A DNA stretch of 59,122 nt from Thermodesulfobacteriota bacterium (lineage in GTDB: Bacteria; Desulfobacterota; BSN033; UBA1163): positions 1 to 59,122 of the forward strand of contig JASEHH010000009.1 in the NCBI GenBank assembly GCA_030017685.1. The letters run 5' to 3'. Under the pieces are notes generated by a model that did no database searches, was not told where the DNA came from, and saw only the letters and a program-made list of their open reading frames with translations. Position numbers and translations under genes: made by a program. Shown one piece after another: positions 26,281 through 35,128 of the stretch (positions are counted from its first letter, which is position 1; every line of letters begins with the position of its first letter).

Positions 26281-26973
26281 TTATTCCTTTTTTCCTTTGA
26301 TGGCTTCATCCACGGCCAGCTTGATCTGTAACCCCGCATGATGCATCAGGGTATCGCCAATTTCCGCATCCATCACCATGGTGGCCATGCAGGGATGGTT
26401 ATGGTGGAGGATGCCGGCCTTTTCCACCGCATCCTTGATGTGGGTTCCAATGAGATGTTCAGCGACATACCTCGTATTCCCGCAGGGGGCTTCCTTGATG
26501 ACCGTGACCTTTTTTACCTTTTCGTTCTCTATTTCAATTTCCACTTCCGGTTTGCCAAAGTATTTAACAAACTCCAGAATGAGCTCATTCTTAGACATCT
26601 TCTCCGATAACGTGCAGAACGTCATCGGATGGATGAGCTCAACCCCATCTCTTTCGAGCTTCTTCTTAAGTTGTCTTGCCAAACCTGAAGTCAAGTAAGC
26701 CTTGCTATCAATCGGAGCGATGACAGCCCTGGCGCCCATCTTTTTTATAAACAGGGGGATCATCTCAGCCAGGACCGGTTGCTCCTGAACGGAGATCAGG
26801 AGATCACAGTTGGGAAGGTTTTCTGGAAGGTAATCGGAAAGTTCTTCCACAAATCGAGGGATCTTATTGGTATAATGATACCCTTGAACCTCCCACTGCT
26901 TTGGCGCATTTTGGCTGATATTTCCCCAAAACCGCTTGCCGTAATCTCCGTCATAGATGATGAGTATCTTCAT
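26281..26973 (-). CDS. DUF166-family protein (230 aa)
   Basis: Resembles the DUF166 family known mainly from methanogens: MKILIIYDGDYGKRFWGNIS at the N-terminus, DLLISVQEQPVLAEMIPLF near 59, PIDSKAYLTSGLARQL near 88 and the Cys/His-rich end EAPCGNTRYVAEHLIG and HHNHPCMATMVMD. The start overlaps the cdhA stop as ATGA (26973-26970), so it is made together with cdhA. Conserved Cys and His residues could bind metal; a part in nickel or cluster handling for CODH is a guess from position. Family name is from memory. Confidence 0.75.
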   Translation of the reverse strand: MKILIIYDGDYGKRFWGNISQNAPKQWEVQGYHYTNKIPRFVEELSDYLPENLPNCDLLISVQEQPVLAEMIPLFIKKMGARAVIAPIDSKAYLTSGLARQLKKKLERDGVELIHPMTFCTLSEKMSKNELILEFVKYFGKPEVEIEIENEKVKKVTVIKEAPCGNTRYVAEHLIGTHIKDAVEKAGILHHNHPCMATMVMDAEIGDTLMHHAGLQIKLAVDEAIKGKKE

Positions 26974-29267
26974 TTAACCACCGCATCGATGGGGATATTG
27001 CTCTCGTATGTCCCGATAAAGGTGGGCAAGGTGAGAAGGGGTTTGGGTTTCCAACCCACTGTCTTCAGATATTCACTCACCTCTTTCTTATAGACGATGG
27101 GTATGTCCTTGTCGTTCCTTACAAAGTTCTGCAGATCATCGGGAAGGGAACCCATATACTGTTTATAGAGAGAGATGTAGTGATTCAGTTTGATCTGCCT
27201 TCCCTGGGCCGTATCGTTCTTCCGGATGCATAGCCGGGCCAGGGTGATGATGGCCCTCTCTTTACTCTCTGTGACCACCATCAGGTGTTCGGGGGAAGGC
27301 TCTTCAGTGTTGACCAGTTCTTTCTTTCTTCCGTCCATGACCGTCCAGTCGTCCTCTTCCTTTCTCGAGAGGTATAACCTTCTGTATTTCGCAGAATGGG
27401 GACCGAGGACCACAGGAATGCCCAATCGGTTGCATCCTGTTCCAATCGCAAATGCCTTCTGGGAATAGGAGCCCCAGACCAGACCGACTGCTCCTACCCG
27501 GTTTAGAATATAGTCGGCAATGACCTCGTAGTTAGCCCGCAGCGGCAGCTTGGCGAAGATGTTGGCGACCTTCATCGCTGCTCCGGTGATATGGGCATTA
27601 GCCACACAGCTTCCCACATTGAGCACCCCCCCTGCGTCAAAATCGGGTTTATACTTATCATAGATGGTTTTTCCCTCGGCATCCTTCTTCATCCCAGCAG
27701 CCATGGCGGCACAGCCGGAGAGGACGACGATATATTTCCGCTTGGCGAACTCCTCGGCGATTTCCGCGACTTCCTCAATCTCTTCAGGATAGTTAGAGCA
27801 GCCGACAATGGCGATGATGCCTGGAATGGTCCCTAAGACAATGGGCGCCCCCACTTTTCTGATCTCTACGTCCTGGATCGGCCCTCTTCCCACTCTGATA
27901 TTATAGGTGTCCCAGGAGGCTGCCGCCTGCATGATCTTAATGATGGGTATATCTTTCGAACATTCCTGCTCGCATTTTCCGCAGCCCACGCATCTTGCAA
28001 AGACTGAGGTCATCATGTCAAATTTTCCTTCTTTCACATCGGAAACGGCGGTCGAGATGTTGAGGAAGTTAGGACAGACCCTGTCGCAGAGCTCGCATTT
28101 TTTACAGGCCTGAGCCAACTCCTGGGCCTTCTCTTTTGTAACGAGCTCTTTTTTCCTGTTTTTCGCCACCACCGGAAGGACTTTGGCAGCCACTTCTCCT
28201 GCCTTATCCACATCGCGGATCAATACCTGTTTGCCCTCCTGGGTGATCAGCCTGACGATCTCATCCACCTCCTTATGAGTGACATCGTCAAGACCATAGC
28301 TGATCTTGTCCGACGTGGCAATCAGTGCGCTTCCGCTTTCTTTTGCCAGCTGGGGAATATCGCACCGCACGCACTGTTCATCGCTCATTACCAGGTCCGC
28401 AATCCCTGTCTTCAAAAAGAAGACCTGTTTGGAAAGGGGCCCGATAACCTTTGCCTTATCCGAATACCGGATATTATCATGGGCGGTACAACAGATCCCT
28501 GTCACCTCGACCTGGTCGTAGATCCCCGCCTTCATGAGGTGGTCGATCATCACGGTGGCCACTGCAGCATTGTGGCCTACGCAGGTGACCACCGGTTTTG
28601 TTTTATCCACTGCTCCCCAACCCAAACCCGACAAAGCGGTCTCTGCTTTGGAGGTGGGAAATTTAAACCCGATCGTCTGAGCGATATCAGCCACTTCCAT
28701 GGCCACATGATCGAGCATCCCGATATGTAAGGACTTAGACTCGAAATCGATATCGCTTCCCTCCTGTCCCATATGGGTGGCTGAGACACCATGGATGATC
28801 CCTCTCTCCACATATTCAATTCCCTTTCTCAGGTCTCCCAGGGTTTCGGGTTTCAAACCCATCACTGTTCTCATGTGGGGTGCTTCCACATCCACCTGGC
28901 CACCGAGGTCAATCTTGTAATCCTCTCCATACTTCTCGATGAGGTAGTCTATCAGATGGCGGCCATGGGCGCCGTGGGCTGAACATCCCATCAGAGAAAA
29001 GATCAGCCCCCACCGGCCTTGCTGGCCGGAGATATTAATGCCACAAGCGCCCTTCTTATCCTCTGTCAAATCGCATTTTCCGTAAGTGCAGAAACAGCAG
29101 AGGTCGCAGAAGGGGGCATAGAAAGGTTTGTAGGTCTTCATCAGCCTCAAATCCCATCGCCTTAAATCAGACATCTCCGGCATTGGTGTTGGACCAATGG
29201 GTTCCCAGTTATCTTCGGCCCGGATCGTCTTGTTGATTTCCTTTTGTTTCACAGCTCCTTTACTCAT
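26970..29267 (-). CDS. cdhA: Archaeal-type carbon monoxide dehydrogenase catalytic subunit (765 aa)
   Basis: Interconverts CO2 and CO at the Ni-Fe-S C-cluster. N-terminal B/D-cluster cysteines: CDLCCFCTYGKCDL near 54-67 and GACGI near 75. C-cluster His region: CVGHNAAVATVMIDH near 229. Between them and the C-terminal Cys regions (VVLSGCAAMAAG, VGSCVANAH) is an inserted 2x[4Fe-4S] module with Cys388/391/394/398 and Cys426/429/432/436. That module and the 765-residue length mark the archaeal CdhA type; bacterial CooS/AcsA is about 630-680 and lacks it. The ATG lies three bases after the acsD stop, with GGAGT in front. Confidence 0.93.
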   Translation of the reverse strand: MSKGAVKQKEINKTIRAEDNWEPIGPTPMPEMSDLRRWDLRLMKTYKPFYAPFCDLCCFCTYGKCDLTEDKKGACGINISGQQGRWGLIFSLMGCSAHGAHGRHLIDYLIEKYGEDYKIDLGGQVDVEAPHMRTVMGLKPETLGDLRKGIEYVERGIIHGVSATHMGQEGSDIDFESKSLHIGMLDHVAMEVADIAQTIGFKFPTSKAETALSGLGWGAVDKTKPVVTCVGHNAAVATVMIDHLMKAGIYDQVEVTGICCTAHDNIRYSDKAKVIGPLSKQVFFLKTGIADLVMSDEQCVRCDIPQLAKESGSALIATSDKISYGLDDVTHKEVDEIVRLITQEGKQVLIRDVDKAGEVAAKVLPVVAKNRKKELVTKEKAQELAQACKKCELCDRVCPNFLNISTAVSDVKEGKFDMMTSVFARCVGCGKCEQECSKDIPIIKIMQAAASWDTYNIRVGRGPIQDVEIRKVGAPIVLGTIPGIIAIVGCSNYPEEIEEVAEIAEEFAKRKYIVVLSGCAAMAAGMKKDAEGKTIYDKYKPDFDAGGVLNVGSCVANAHITGAAMKVANIFAKLPLRANYEVIADYILNRVGAVGLVWGSYSQKAFAIGTGCNRLGIPVVLGPHSAKYRRLYLSRKEEDDWTVMDGRKKELVNTEEPSPEHLMVVTESKERAIITLARLCIRKNDTAQGRQIKLNHYISLYKQYMGSLPDDLQNFVRNDKDIPIVYKKEVSEYLKTVGWKPKPLLTLPTFIGTYESNIPIDAVVK

Positions 29268-29270
29268 GGG

Positions 29271-30173
29271 TTACTCCTTTCCAGACACTAATTTTTTTAC
29301 CAGTTTCAAACTCTCCGGGTGCCGCATGATCACAAGGTTTGCCCCGGCTAAAATCAGGGTGAAAGCCGTCAGGGCTTCCCAAAGTATTCCCTGAGTTTTA
29401 TCTTCCTTAGCCTCCTTGGTCTTCCAGCAGTCCTTTCCGATATTGGCAACCATGGGAGCTTTCATCATTTCGTCATTATGAATGACCGCCACCTGTTTGA
29501 CACGCTCCATAATCGAGAAGGAATAATCAATCCCATACCCGATGGCTGCGGACAAGGGGTCGATGACTACCCTCTCCTTTGGGAAGAACTTGGCCAATTT
29601 CACATTGAGTTCCTTGCAGAGATTGATATCGAGAGGGCTCTGGGGGATAATACTATGCCCCCCCTCCAGGGCGGCCTTTGCAATCTCCTCATAATTTTCT
29701 TTTACCAGGGGACCGAGTAGGAGATTTTTGCCCGTGCAGACCTTGGCTATCTCGACGAGGGCTTTTGCATCCTTATCCTTATCGCCAACCCCCAAGACAA
29801 TCAGAGGAACGGAGAGGTGGTCTGCAATTCCTTTCACCTTTTCGGCGATCTTTGCGGGATCAGCATTCTCGCTATCCAGGCTGGATAGATAGAGGGAGAT
29901 CAGGTCGGCGCCGTATTGTTTTATGCATTTATCCGCCCAGGCGACAGGGTCCGAGAGGACATCCGCATAAGAAGAACGGAGGTGTTCCGGCCAGCCTTCG
30001 GGAGGGGTATCAAACACTTCCAGAGCGAATCGGACAGGCACTCCTTCTTTTCCTTCAAAAGCATGGAAGGGCAGGGTCTGCTCGCCACCCAGTTTCACTG
30101 CTTTACCTGAAGGTCCGATGGTGACCTCTTTAATTTCACCCTTATAGGGTTCAAAAAAATCGCTTAACTGCAT
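29271..30173 (-). CDS. acsD: Corrinoid/iron-sulfur protein small subunit (300 aa)
   Basis: TIM-barrel partner of AcsC that caps the cobalamin. Typical segments: VTIGPSGKAVKLGGEQTLPF near 17, ALEVFDTPPEGWPEHLRSSY near 51, VLGVGDKDKDAKALVEIA near 125, LDINLCKELNVKLAKF near 179 and VIDPLSAAIGYGIDYSFSIMERV near 205. Length is normal for the delta/small subunit. It lies between acsE and cdhA, with spacing of three bases to cdhA. Confidence 0.92.
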   Translation of the reverse strand: MQLSDFFEPYKGEIKEVTIGPSGKAVKLGGEQTLPFHAFEGKEGVPVRFALEVFDTPPEGWPEHLRSSYADVLSDPVAWADKCIKQYGADLISLYLSSLDSENADPAKIAEKVKGIADHLSVPLIVLGVGDKDKDAKALVEIAKVCTGKNLLLGPLVKENYEEIAKAALEGGHSIIPQSPLDINLCKELNVKLAKFFPKERVVIDPLSAAIGYGIDYSFSIMERVKQVAVIHNDEMMKAPMVANIGKDCWKTKEAKEDKTQGILWEALTAFTLILAGANLVIMRHPESLKLVKKLVSGKE

Positions 30174-30189
30174 AATTTCCTCCTTTTAT

Positions 30190-30297
30190 AAAAAATTTTA
30201 AAAGGGTTCAAGGATTCGAGGGTTCGGGGGTTCAAGTAAAAAGCATTTAACCACCTGAACCCTTGACCACTTGACCCCTTGAATCCTCAAATTTAGG
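30190..30297. repeat. Palindromic spacer between acsD and acsE
   Basis: GGGTTCAAGGATTCGAGGG on the left (about 30204-30222) is mirrored by GAACCCTTGACC and CCTTGAATCCTCAAATTT on the right (30258-30296). Same style as the AT-rich palindromes but richer in G+C. It overlaps the last codons of acsE. Confidence 0.5.
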
Positions 30298-31165
30298 TTT
30301 CCAACCACGAATGAGAGTAAAGCGACCTTCCCATGAGGACGTTGACCGTCTTGACGATATCAGCCTCTTTCTTCGGAAGATTGGAGGTGTCCACCTCTTC
30401 ATCCATGGCCCTGTAGATCAAATTCTTGATGTCCGGCAATTGCCCCTTGGCGAGCTTTACCAGTTCCTCATCAAAGCTATCCACAATGGCAGAAAAACAA
30501 TTATATCGATCGAGCATCGCCAGGCAGATACGGTTCAATATTCCTCTTAAGTGCTCCGGAGTGCCGTTAGAGAGGTTGGAAAGTCCCAGAGTCGATTTGG
30601 CTTCCGGACAGATATCCTGGAGGATCTTCATAAACTCAAAGAGTTCGACTACCTGTGGTTGATCGACCGAGATGGGCATCATAATGGGGTCGACCCAGAT
30701 CCTTTCATTGGGAATTCCAATCTCATTCGCATAAGCGACCGTCTCCATAATGGCCTCTGCTCTCGATGAGGAATCGGTTGGTATTCCTGCATCGATCAAC
30801 ACCGAAAGGACAACATCACAATTATACTTAGCGGCCAGGGGAAGCATCTTCTCCTTGCTCTCCTGTTTGCCTGATGCGGAATTGATCAAAGGAGGGATTT
30901 TGCACACGGAGAGACCTGCCTCCATGGCCACCGGATTGGTCGTATCCAGCGAGAGGGGCTTTTTGACCACCTCCTGAATGACCCCTGCGATCCACTTCAT
31001 CACATCCGGATCTTTTCTTGCAGGGCCAACATTGAGATCGATGTAGTCAGCCCCTGCGTTGGCCTGTTTGATGGCAAGTTCCTGTAATGGTTTTTCGTCT
31101 CTTGCCTTGATTGCGTCCGATACGACTTTTGACAAAATATGAATGTTTTCGCCTATCAGTATCAT
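30293..31165 (-). CDS. acsE: Methyl-THF:corrinoid/iron-sulfur protein methyltransferase (290 aa)
   Basis: Moves the methyl group from 5-methyl-THF to cobalamin on AcsCD. Pterin-binding TIM barrel: MILIGENIHILSK at the start, GADYIDLNVGPARKDP near 38, PLSLDTTNPVAMEAGL near 70, PPLINSASG near 91, and LGLSNLSNGTPEHLRG near 193. Length normal (about 262-290). Start ATG behind AAAAGGAGGGGG. This bacterial-type enzyme serves the THF pathway while the CODH next to it is archaeal in type. Confidence 0.93.
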   Translation of the reverse strand: MILIGENIHILSKVVSDAIKARDEKPLQELAIKQANAGADYIDLNVGPARKDPDVMKWIAGVIQEVVKKPLSLDTTNPVAMEAGLSVCKIPPLINSASGKQESKEKMLPLAAKYNCDVVLSVLIDAGIPTDSSSRAEAIMETVAYANEIGIPNERIWVDPIMMPISVDQPQVVELFEFMKILQDICPEAKSTLGLSNLSNGTPEHLRGILNRICLAMLDRYNCFSAIVDSFDEELVKLAKGQLPDIKNLIYRAMDEEVDTSNLPKKEADIVKTVNVLMGRSLYSHSWLET

Positions 31166-31250
31166 GATCCCCCTCCTTTTACGAAATATTTCACAAATAG
31201 TTGTAAAACTTTTTACAAAGAGTTGTCAATGGAATTTGTCTCACTTTCTC

Positions 31251-32000
31251 TCATGGCAATATCTTTGCCATGGCCTCCCTTATTTTGATGACAGAGGGGC
31301 TTGACTCTTCTAAATTGAGCATAGGGATCCCTCTCAATTCATGGTCGATGATATGACTATCTTCGGGGATGATTTCGAGAAGGTTGAGATTCAATCTCTT
31401 TATCTCCTCCAAGATCTGAGGTGGAGTTTCGTGTGAGACCCTGTTGATGAGCAGGTAGGTCTTTTTGATGTTTAAACCCAATTCGCTGACCAGGTCTTCG
31501 AGTTTCTTGCAGGTCCTGATTCCCTTCATGGATGGATCCGAGACCAGAAAGAGCACATCGAGGCTCCCGTTGGTCCTCCTTGAGATGTGCTCCATGCCCG
31601 CCTCGTTGTCGATGACCACATATTTATAGTTGGAAGCGAGCTTTTCAATGTAATTCCGTATGATCGAATTGGGATAACAGTAACAGCCCGGTCCTTCTCC
31701 CTGTCCCATGCTCAAGAGATCAAAACCCTTCTCTTCGGCCAGGATCTCCGAGAGTTTGTAGTCGATCAGGGACTCCTTGACCACTCCGGTTGGCAGGTTT
31801 TCTTTATCTTTTAAAAAACCGTCCAATACCTTTCCGACCGTGCTTAGCGCCTTCACGCCAAGGGCATCGCCGAAGTTGGAGTTGGGGTCGGCATCGACAG
31901 CGAGAATGGGTTTATAGTTTTTCTGGAGGAGGTAACGGAGAATCAGAGCCGCTATGGTCGTCTTACCCGTCCCCCCCTTGCCGGAGACCGCAATTTTCAT
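31251..32000 (-). CDS. cooC: CooC/AcsF-type nickel-insertion ATPase (249 aa)
   Basis: MinD-fold ATPase that helps load nickel into CODH or ACS. Deviant Walker A SGKGGTGKTT (residues 6-15), DADPNSNFGDALG near 37, the family Cys motif GEGPGCYCYPNSIIRNY near 104, and DNEAGMEHISRRT near 134. Start ATG follows GAGGT. Only one copy in the window. Confidence 0.92.
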   Translation of the reverse strand: MKIAVSGKGGTGKTTIAALILRYLLQKNYKPILAVDADPNSNFGDALGVKALSTVGKVLDGFLKDKENLPTGVVKESLIDYKLSEILAEEKGFDLLSMGQGEGPGCYCYPNSIIRNYIEKLASNYKYVVIDNEAGMEHISRRTNGSLDVLFLVSDPSMKGIRTCKKLEDLVSELGLNIKKTYLLINRVSHETPPQILEEIKRLNLNLLEIIPEDSHIIDHELRGIPMLNLEESSPSVIKIREAMAKILP

Positions 32001-32059
32001 TTTTTACCTCGTCAGGCGGGACGCCTGACCTACTCCTATTCGACTATTGGACTATCCGA

Positions 32060-32947
32060 CTATTTTATTCCTGCGGCGATTTTTGCCGCCTTGACCGTAT
32101 TCATCATCAGCATGGTGATGGTCATGGGTCCCACTCCGCCGGGGACAGGAGTGATGGCGCTCGCCTTCTCCTTGACTCCGTCGAAATCGACGTCGCCGCA
32201 GAGTTTAGCCTTTCCTTCGGGAGTCATTCCGATCCGGTTCACACCCACATCGATGACAACGACTCCTTCCTTCACCATATCGGCTGTGACCGCTTTCGGT
32301 TTTCCCGCGGCCACGATAAGGATGTCCGCCCTGCGGGTATGAGCTGCCATGTCCTTTGTGCCGGTGTGGCAGATGGTGACTGTTGCGTTGGCTCCTTTCT
32401 GTTTCTGGAGGAGGATGTTAGTAATGGGCTTTCCGACGATATTCGACCGCCCCACGACAACAACTTCTGCGCCATCGATCTTGGTGCCGGAGCGGATCAG
32501 AAGTTGTTGAATGCCCGCCGGGGTGCAGGGAAGGAAATCGGCCTCGCCGATCATCAGTTTTCCCACATTGACAGGATGAAAACCGTCCACATCCTTCTTC
32601 GGATCAATCGCGTAAAGAACTTTTGTCTCATTGATATGTCTGGGCAGTGGAAGCTGGACCAGGATTCCGTGGATCTTCGGATCCTTATTATATTTGTCGA
32701 TCAGGTTGAGCAACTGCTCTTCCGTGAGGTTCTCAGGCTGGTTGTCCTGAATGGAATAAAATCCTAAGTCCTTAGAGGTTTTTTGTTTTGCTGTGACATA
32801 ACTGAGGGAGGCCGGGTTTTCGCCGACCAGGATGGTCACCAGTCCCGGTGTGACATTATATTTCTCTTTAATCTGGGTTACCTCCTGTTTCAATTCTTCC
32901 CGAATCTGCTGTGCGACCTCATTGCCGTTGATCAATTTTGCCGTCAT
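32060..32947 (-). CDS. folD: Bifunctional methylene-THF dehydrogenase/methenyl-THF cyclohydrolase (295 aa)
   Basis: Two middle steps of the methyl branch. Family motifs: PGLVTILVGENPASLSYVTAKQK near 34 with the catalytic Tyr and Lys, GILVQLPLPRHI near 94, DGFHPVNVGKL near 122, and VVVGRSNIVGKPI near 162 for the dinucleotide. Ends with TPVPGGVGPMTITMLMMNT. Normal length. Start ATG behind AAAGGGGG. Confidence 0.95.
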   Translation of the reverse strand: MTAKLINGNEVAQQIREELKQEVTQIKEKYNVTPGLVTILVGENPASLSYVTAKQKTSKDLGFYSIQDNQPENLTEEQLLNLIDKYNKDPKIHGILVQLPLPRHINETKVLYAIDPKKDVDGFHPVNVGKLMIGEADFLPCTPAGIQQLLIRSGTKIDGAEVVVVGRSNIVGKPITNILLQKQKGANATVTICHTGTKDMAAHTRRADILIVAAGKPKAVTADMVKEGVVVIDVGVNRIGMTPEGKAKLCGDVDFDGVKEKASAITPVPGGVGPMTITMLMMNTVKAAKIAAGIK

Positions 32948-33016
32948 CTTTTTATCCCCCTTTTGGAATTTTCAATGACTCATAACTCAAAACTCATAAT
33001 TCATAATTCATCACTT

Positions 33017-35020
33017 TCAACTCTTAACTCTTAACTCGTGACTCCCTCTCATCTTCTGGAGCCTTTCCGTCACCACGGGAAAGGCAGAGGAGTCGGTATG
33101 GGGAAGAAACATCGCCGCAACGAATTCATTCATAAAGGTGGGATGATTGCTCAATTCGAGGTTGGTCATCATCAGGGCGATTCGCTCCGCCTCTTTCAGA
33201 AGGTTCTTTGAGAAGGAGAGGAGCCTTGTCCCCAACAGAGATCCATTTCCCACAAAGATAAATTTATCGATGTCAATTTCAGGAAGCAGACCGATGACAA
33301 TGGCTTTCTCCAGATCGAGATGGCGGCCAAAACCGCCGGCAATGATCATCTGTTCAAGGTCTTTAAAACTCAATCCGACGCTATCCAGAAGAACTTGACA
33401 GCCCGCATAGATGGCTGCTTTGGTCCGTATCAAATTCTCAATGTCTATCTCCGTCAGTACGATATCCTCATGGATCGATGTCTCCTCTTTTTTGGCAAGG
33501 ACATATTCATAACCGTCCGGACCCATCCGGACCCGGCCCGTTGGAAGGTCTCTTCGGAATTTTCCGTTGGGATCAATCATCCCCGTTCCGAGGAGAGCGG
33601 CAATGGTGTCGATTAATCCTGATCCACAGATGCCAATGGGCTTGGCCCTTCCGATCGTCAGGATCATCGGTTCATAGGTTCGGTGATTGATATTGACCTC
33701 TTCTATGGCGCCACGGGTGGCTCTCATTCCGAATTTAATCCCTGCGCCTTCAAAGGCAGGGCCTGCGGAGCAAGAGACACTGGCGAGCCAATCCTTATTT
33801 CCCAGAACGATCTCTCCATTGGTGCCGATATCCATATAGAGAGTGAGCGCCTCTCTCTGGAAGACTCCGGAACCGAGGATTCCGGCCACAATATCCCCTC
33901 CGACATAGCTTGCCACCATTGGAAAGATGTAGGTATGGACGTGGTCGTCAACGTTGATTCCGAGATGAACGGCTCTTACGGGCGGGATGAAGTTGGCTGT
34001 GGGGACATAAGGGGCTTCCCGAATAAATTTGGGATCGAGACCCAGGAGAAGCTGGGTCATCGTCGTGTTTCCGGCAATGACCATGTGGGAAATCAGTGAA
34101 CGATCGATCTTGCTCATTTCAAGCAGTTCTTGAATGATCTTATTGATTGTGGAGATGACTACCTCCTGCAATTTTTTCAGTCCTCCGGGCCTCTGCGAAT
34201 AGACGATTCGGGTGATCACATCCTCTCCGTAACTGATCTGGGCGTTGTAATCCGAGGCCTCAGCAAGGGCGAAGAGGGTAGACCCATCACATTGCCCATC
34301 CGGGCAGGCGACGACAACACAGCTATTCAGATCAAGAATCTGGCCGGAGACGGTTGTCGTTCCGATATCCAGTACAATCGAATAGTTCTGATGTGTGGTG
34401 TCTCCGGGCTCCACATTGATCAGTTTATAACCTTTCCTCGTCAGAACAAGGGTGGCTGTAACCTTCCATTCGGATTCCCGAAGGATTCGACTTAACTTCA
34501 TGATGACCCGGAAATCCGGGGAGATTCCACTGATATCATGCTGTCGCTCGAGAGCATTAGTCAGGCGGGTCAGATCGCTCACATTGTCTTTGAGAGTAGG
34601 GGGAGTAAGCCGGACAGATTTCTTGAATACGGGAGGGTCCACCTCCCAGTTCTGAACGAGCTGGTAAATATCCTGTGGAGAAAGAAGATATTTATGCGCC
34701 TCCCGATCTCCCTTGATTTCAAGAACGGATTTGTCGATCTGAGATTCGATAGGGATCTCGATATCGATGTCTCCACGAATGGTTGTGAGGCAGGCGAGCC
34801 GGTCTCCCTGATCATATTCCCACTGGGTTAACTTAGGATGTTTCGGAGAATCGGGGATCCCATTCAGGAGATGGACCTTACATTTTCCGCAGGTTCCACT
34901 CCCGCCACAGGATGCATTGATATGGATTCCTGCTTCCATAGCGGCCTGGAGGAGGTTCTCCCCCTCATCGACTGAGATTTTCTTTGCACCGGGGTAAAAA
35001 GTAATCAGATGCTTCGGCAT
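33017..35020 (-). CDS. acsV: Reductive activator of the corrinoid/iron-sulfur protein (RACo, 667 aa)
   Basis: Uses ATP to return inactive Co(II) of AcsCD to Co(I). N-terminal [2Fe-2S] ferredoxin domain (ASCGGSGTCGKCKV near 36, RLACLTT near 74), linker and middle domain, then an ASHKA-type actin-like ATPase domain: VLDIGTTTVSGQILDL near 216, MVIAGNTTMTQLLLG, LYMDIGTNGEIVLG and AGGFGRHLDLEKA. Length is as in RACo proteins. I choose the ATG at 35020 because the family starts here; the frame runs on to 35059. It begins about 65 bases after the fhs terminator and is the first gene of the long CODH/Hdr run, so a promoter should lie in 35021-35084, though I see no convincing one. Confidence 0.92.
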   Translation of the reverse strand: MPKHLITFYPGAKKISVDEGENLLQAAMEAGIHINASCGGSGTCGKCKVHLLNGIPDSPKHPKLTQWEYDQGDRLACLTTIRGDIDIEIPIESQIDKSVLEIKGDREAHKYLLSPQDIYQLVQNWEVDPPVFKKSVRLTPPTLKDNVSDLTRLTNALERQHDISGISPDFRVIMKLSRILRESEWKVTATLVLTRKGYKLINVEPGDTTHQNYSIVLDIGTTTVSGQILDLNSCVVVACPDGQCDGSTLFALAEASDYNAQISYGEDVITRIVYSQRPGGLKKLQEVVISTINKIIQELLEMSKIDRSLISHMVIAGNTTMTQLLLGLDPKFIREAPYVPTANFIPPVRAVHLGINVDDHVHTYIFPMVASYVGGDIVAGILGSGVFQREALTLYMDIGTNGEIVLGNKDWLASVSCSAGPAFEGAGIKFGMRATRGAIEEVNINHRTYEPMILTIGRAKPIGICGSGLIDTIAALLGTGMIDPNGKFRRDLPTGRVRMGPDGYEYVLAKKEETSIHEDIVLTEIDIENLIRTKAAIYAGCQVLLDSVGLSFKDLEQMIIAGGFGRHLDLEKAIVIGLLPEIDIDKFIFVGNGSLLGTRLLSFSKNLLKEAERIALMMTNLELSNHPTFMNEFVAAMFLPHTDSSAFPVVTERLQKMRGSHELRVKS

Positions 35021-35084
35021 TGATAATCTATTTATAACCCTTATTCCCCGGTGGCGCAAAATTTGATAGGTTCTGGACCTGTTT

Positions 35085-35121
35085 ATAAAAAAGAAAGAGG
35101 CACGGCTGTGCCGTGCCTCTT
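35085..35121 (-). terminator. Intrinsic terminator after fhs
   Basis: Perfect 12-bp stem AAGAGGCACGGC / GCCGTGCCTCTT (35110-35121 and 35095-35106) with a three-base loop, followed on the minus strand by TTTCTTTTTT (35094-35085). It lies eight bases after the fhs stop and separates fhs from the RACo operon. Confidence 0.92.
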
Positions 35122-35128
35122 AGGCGTC

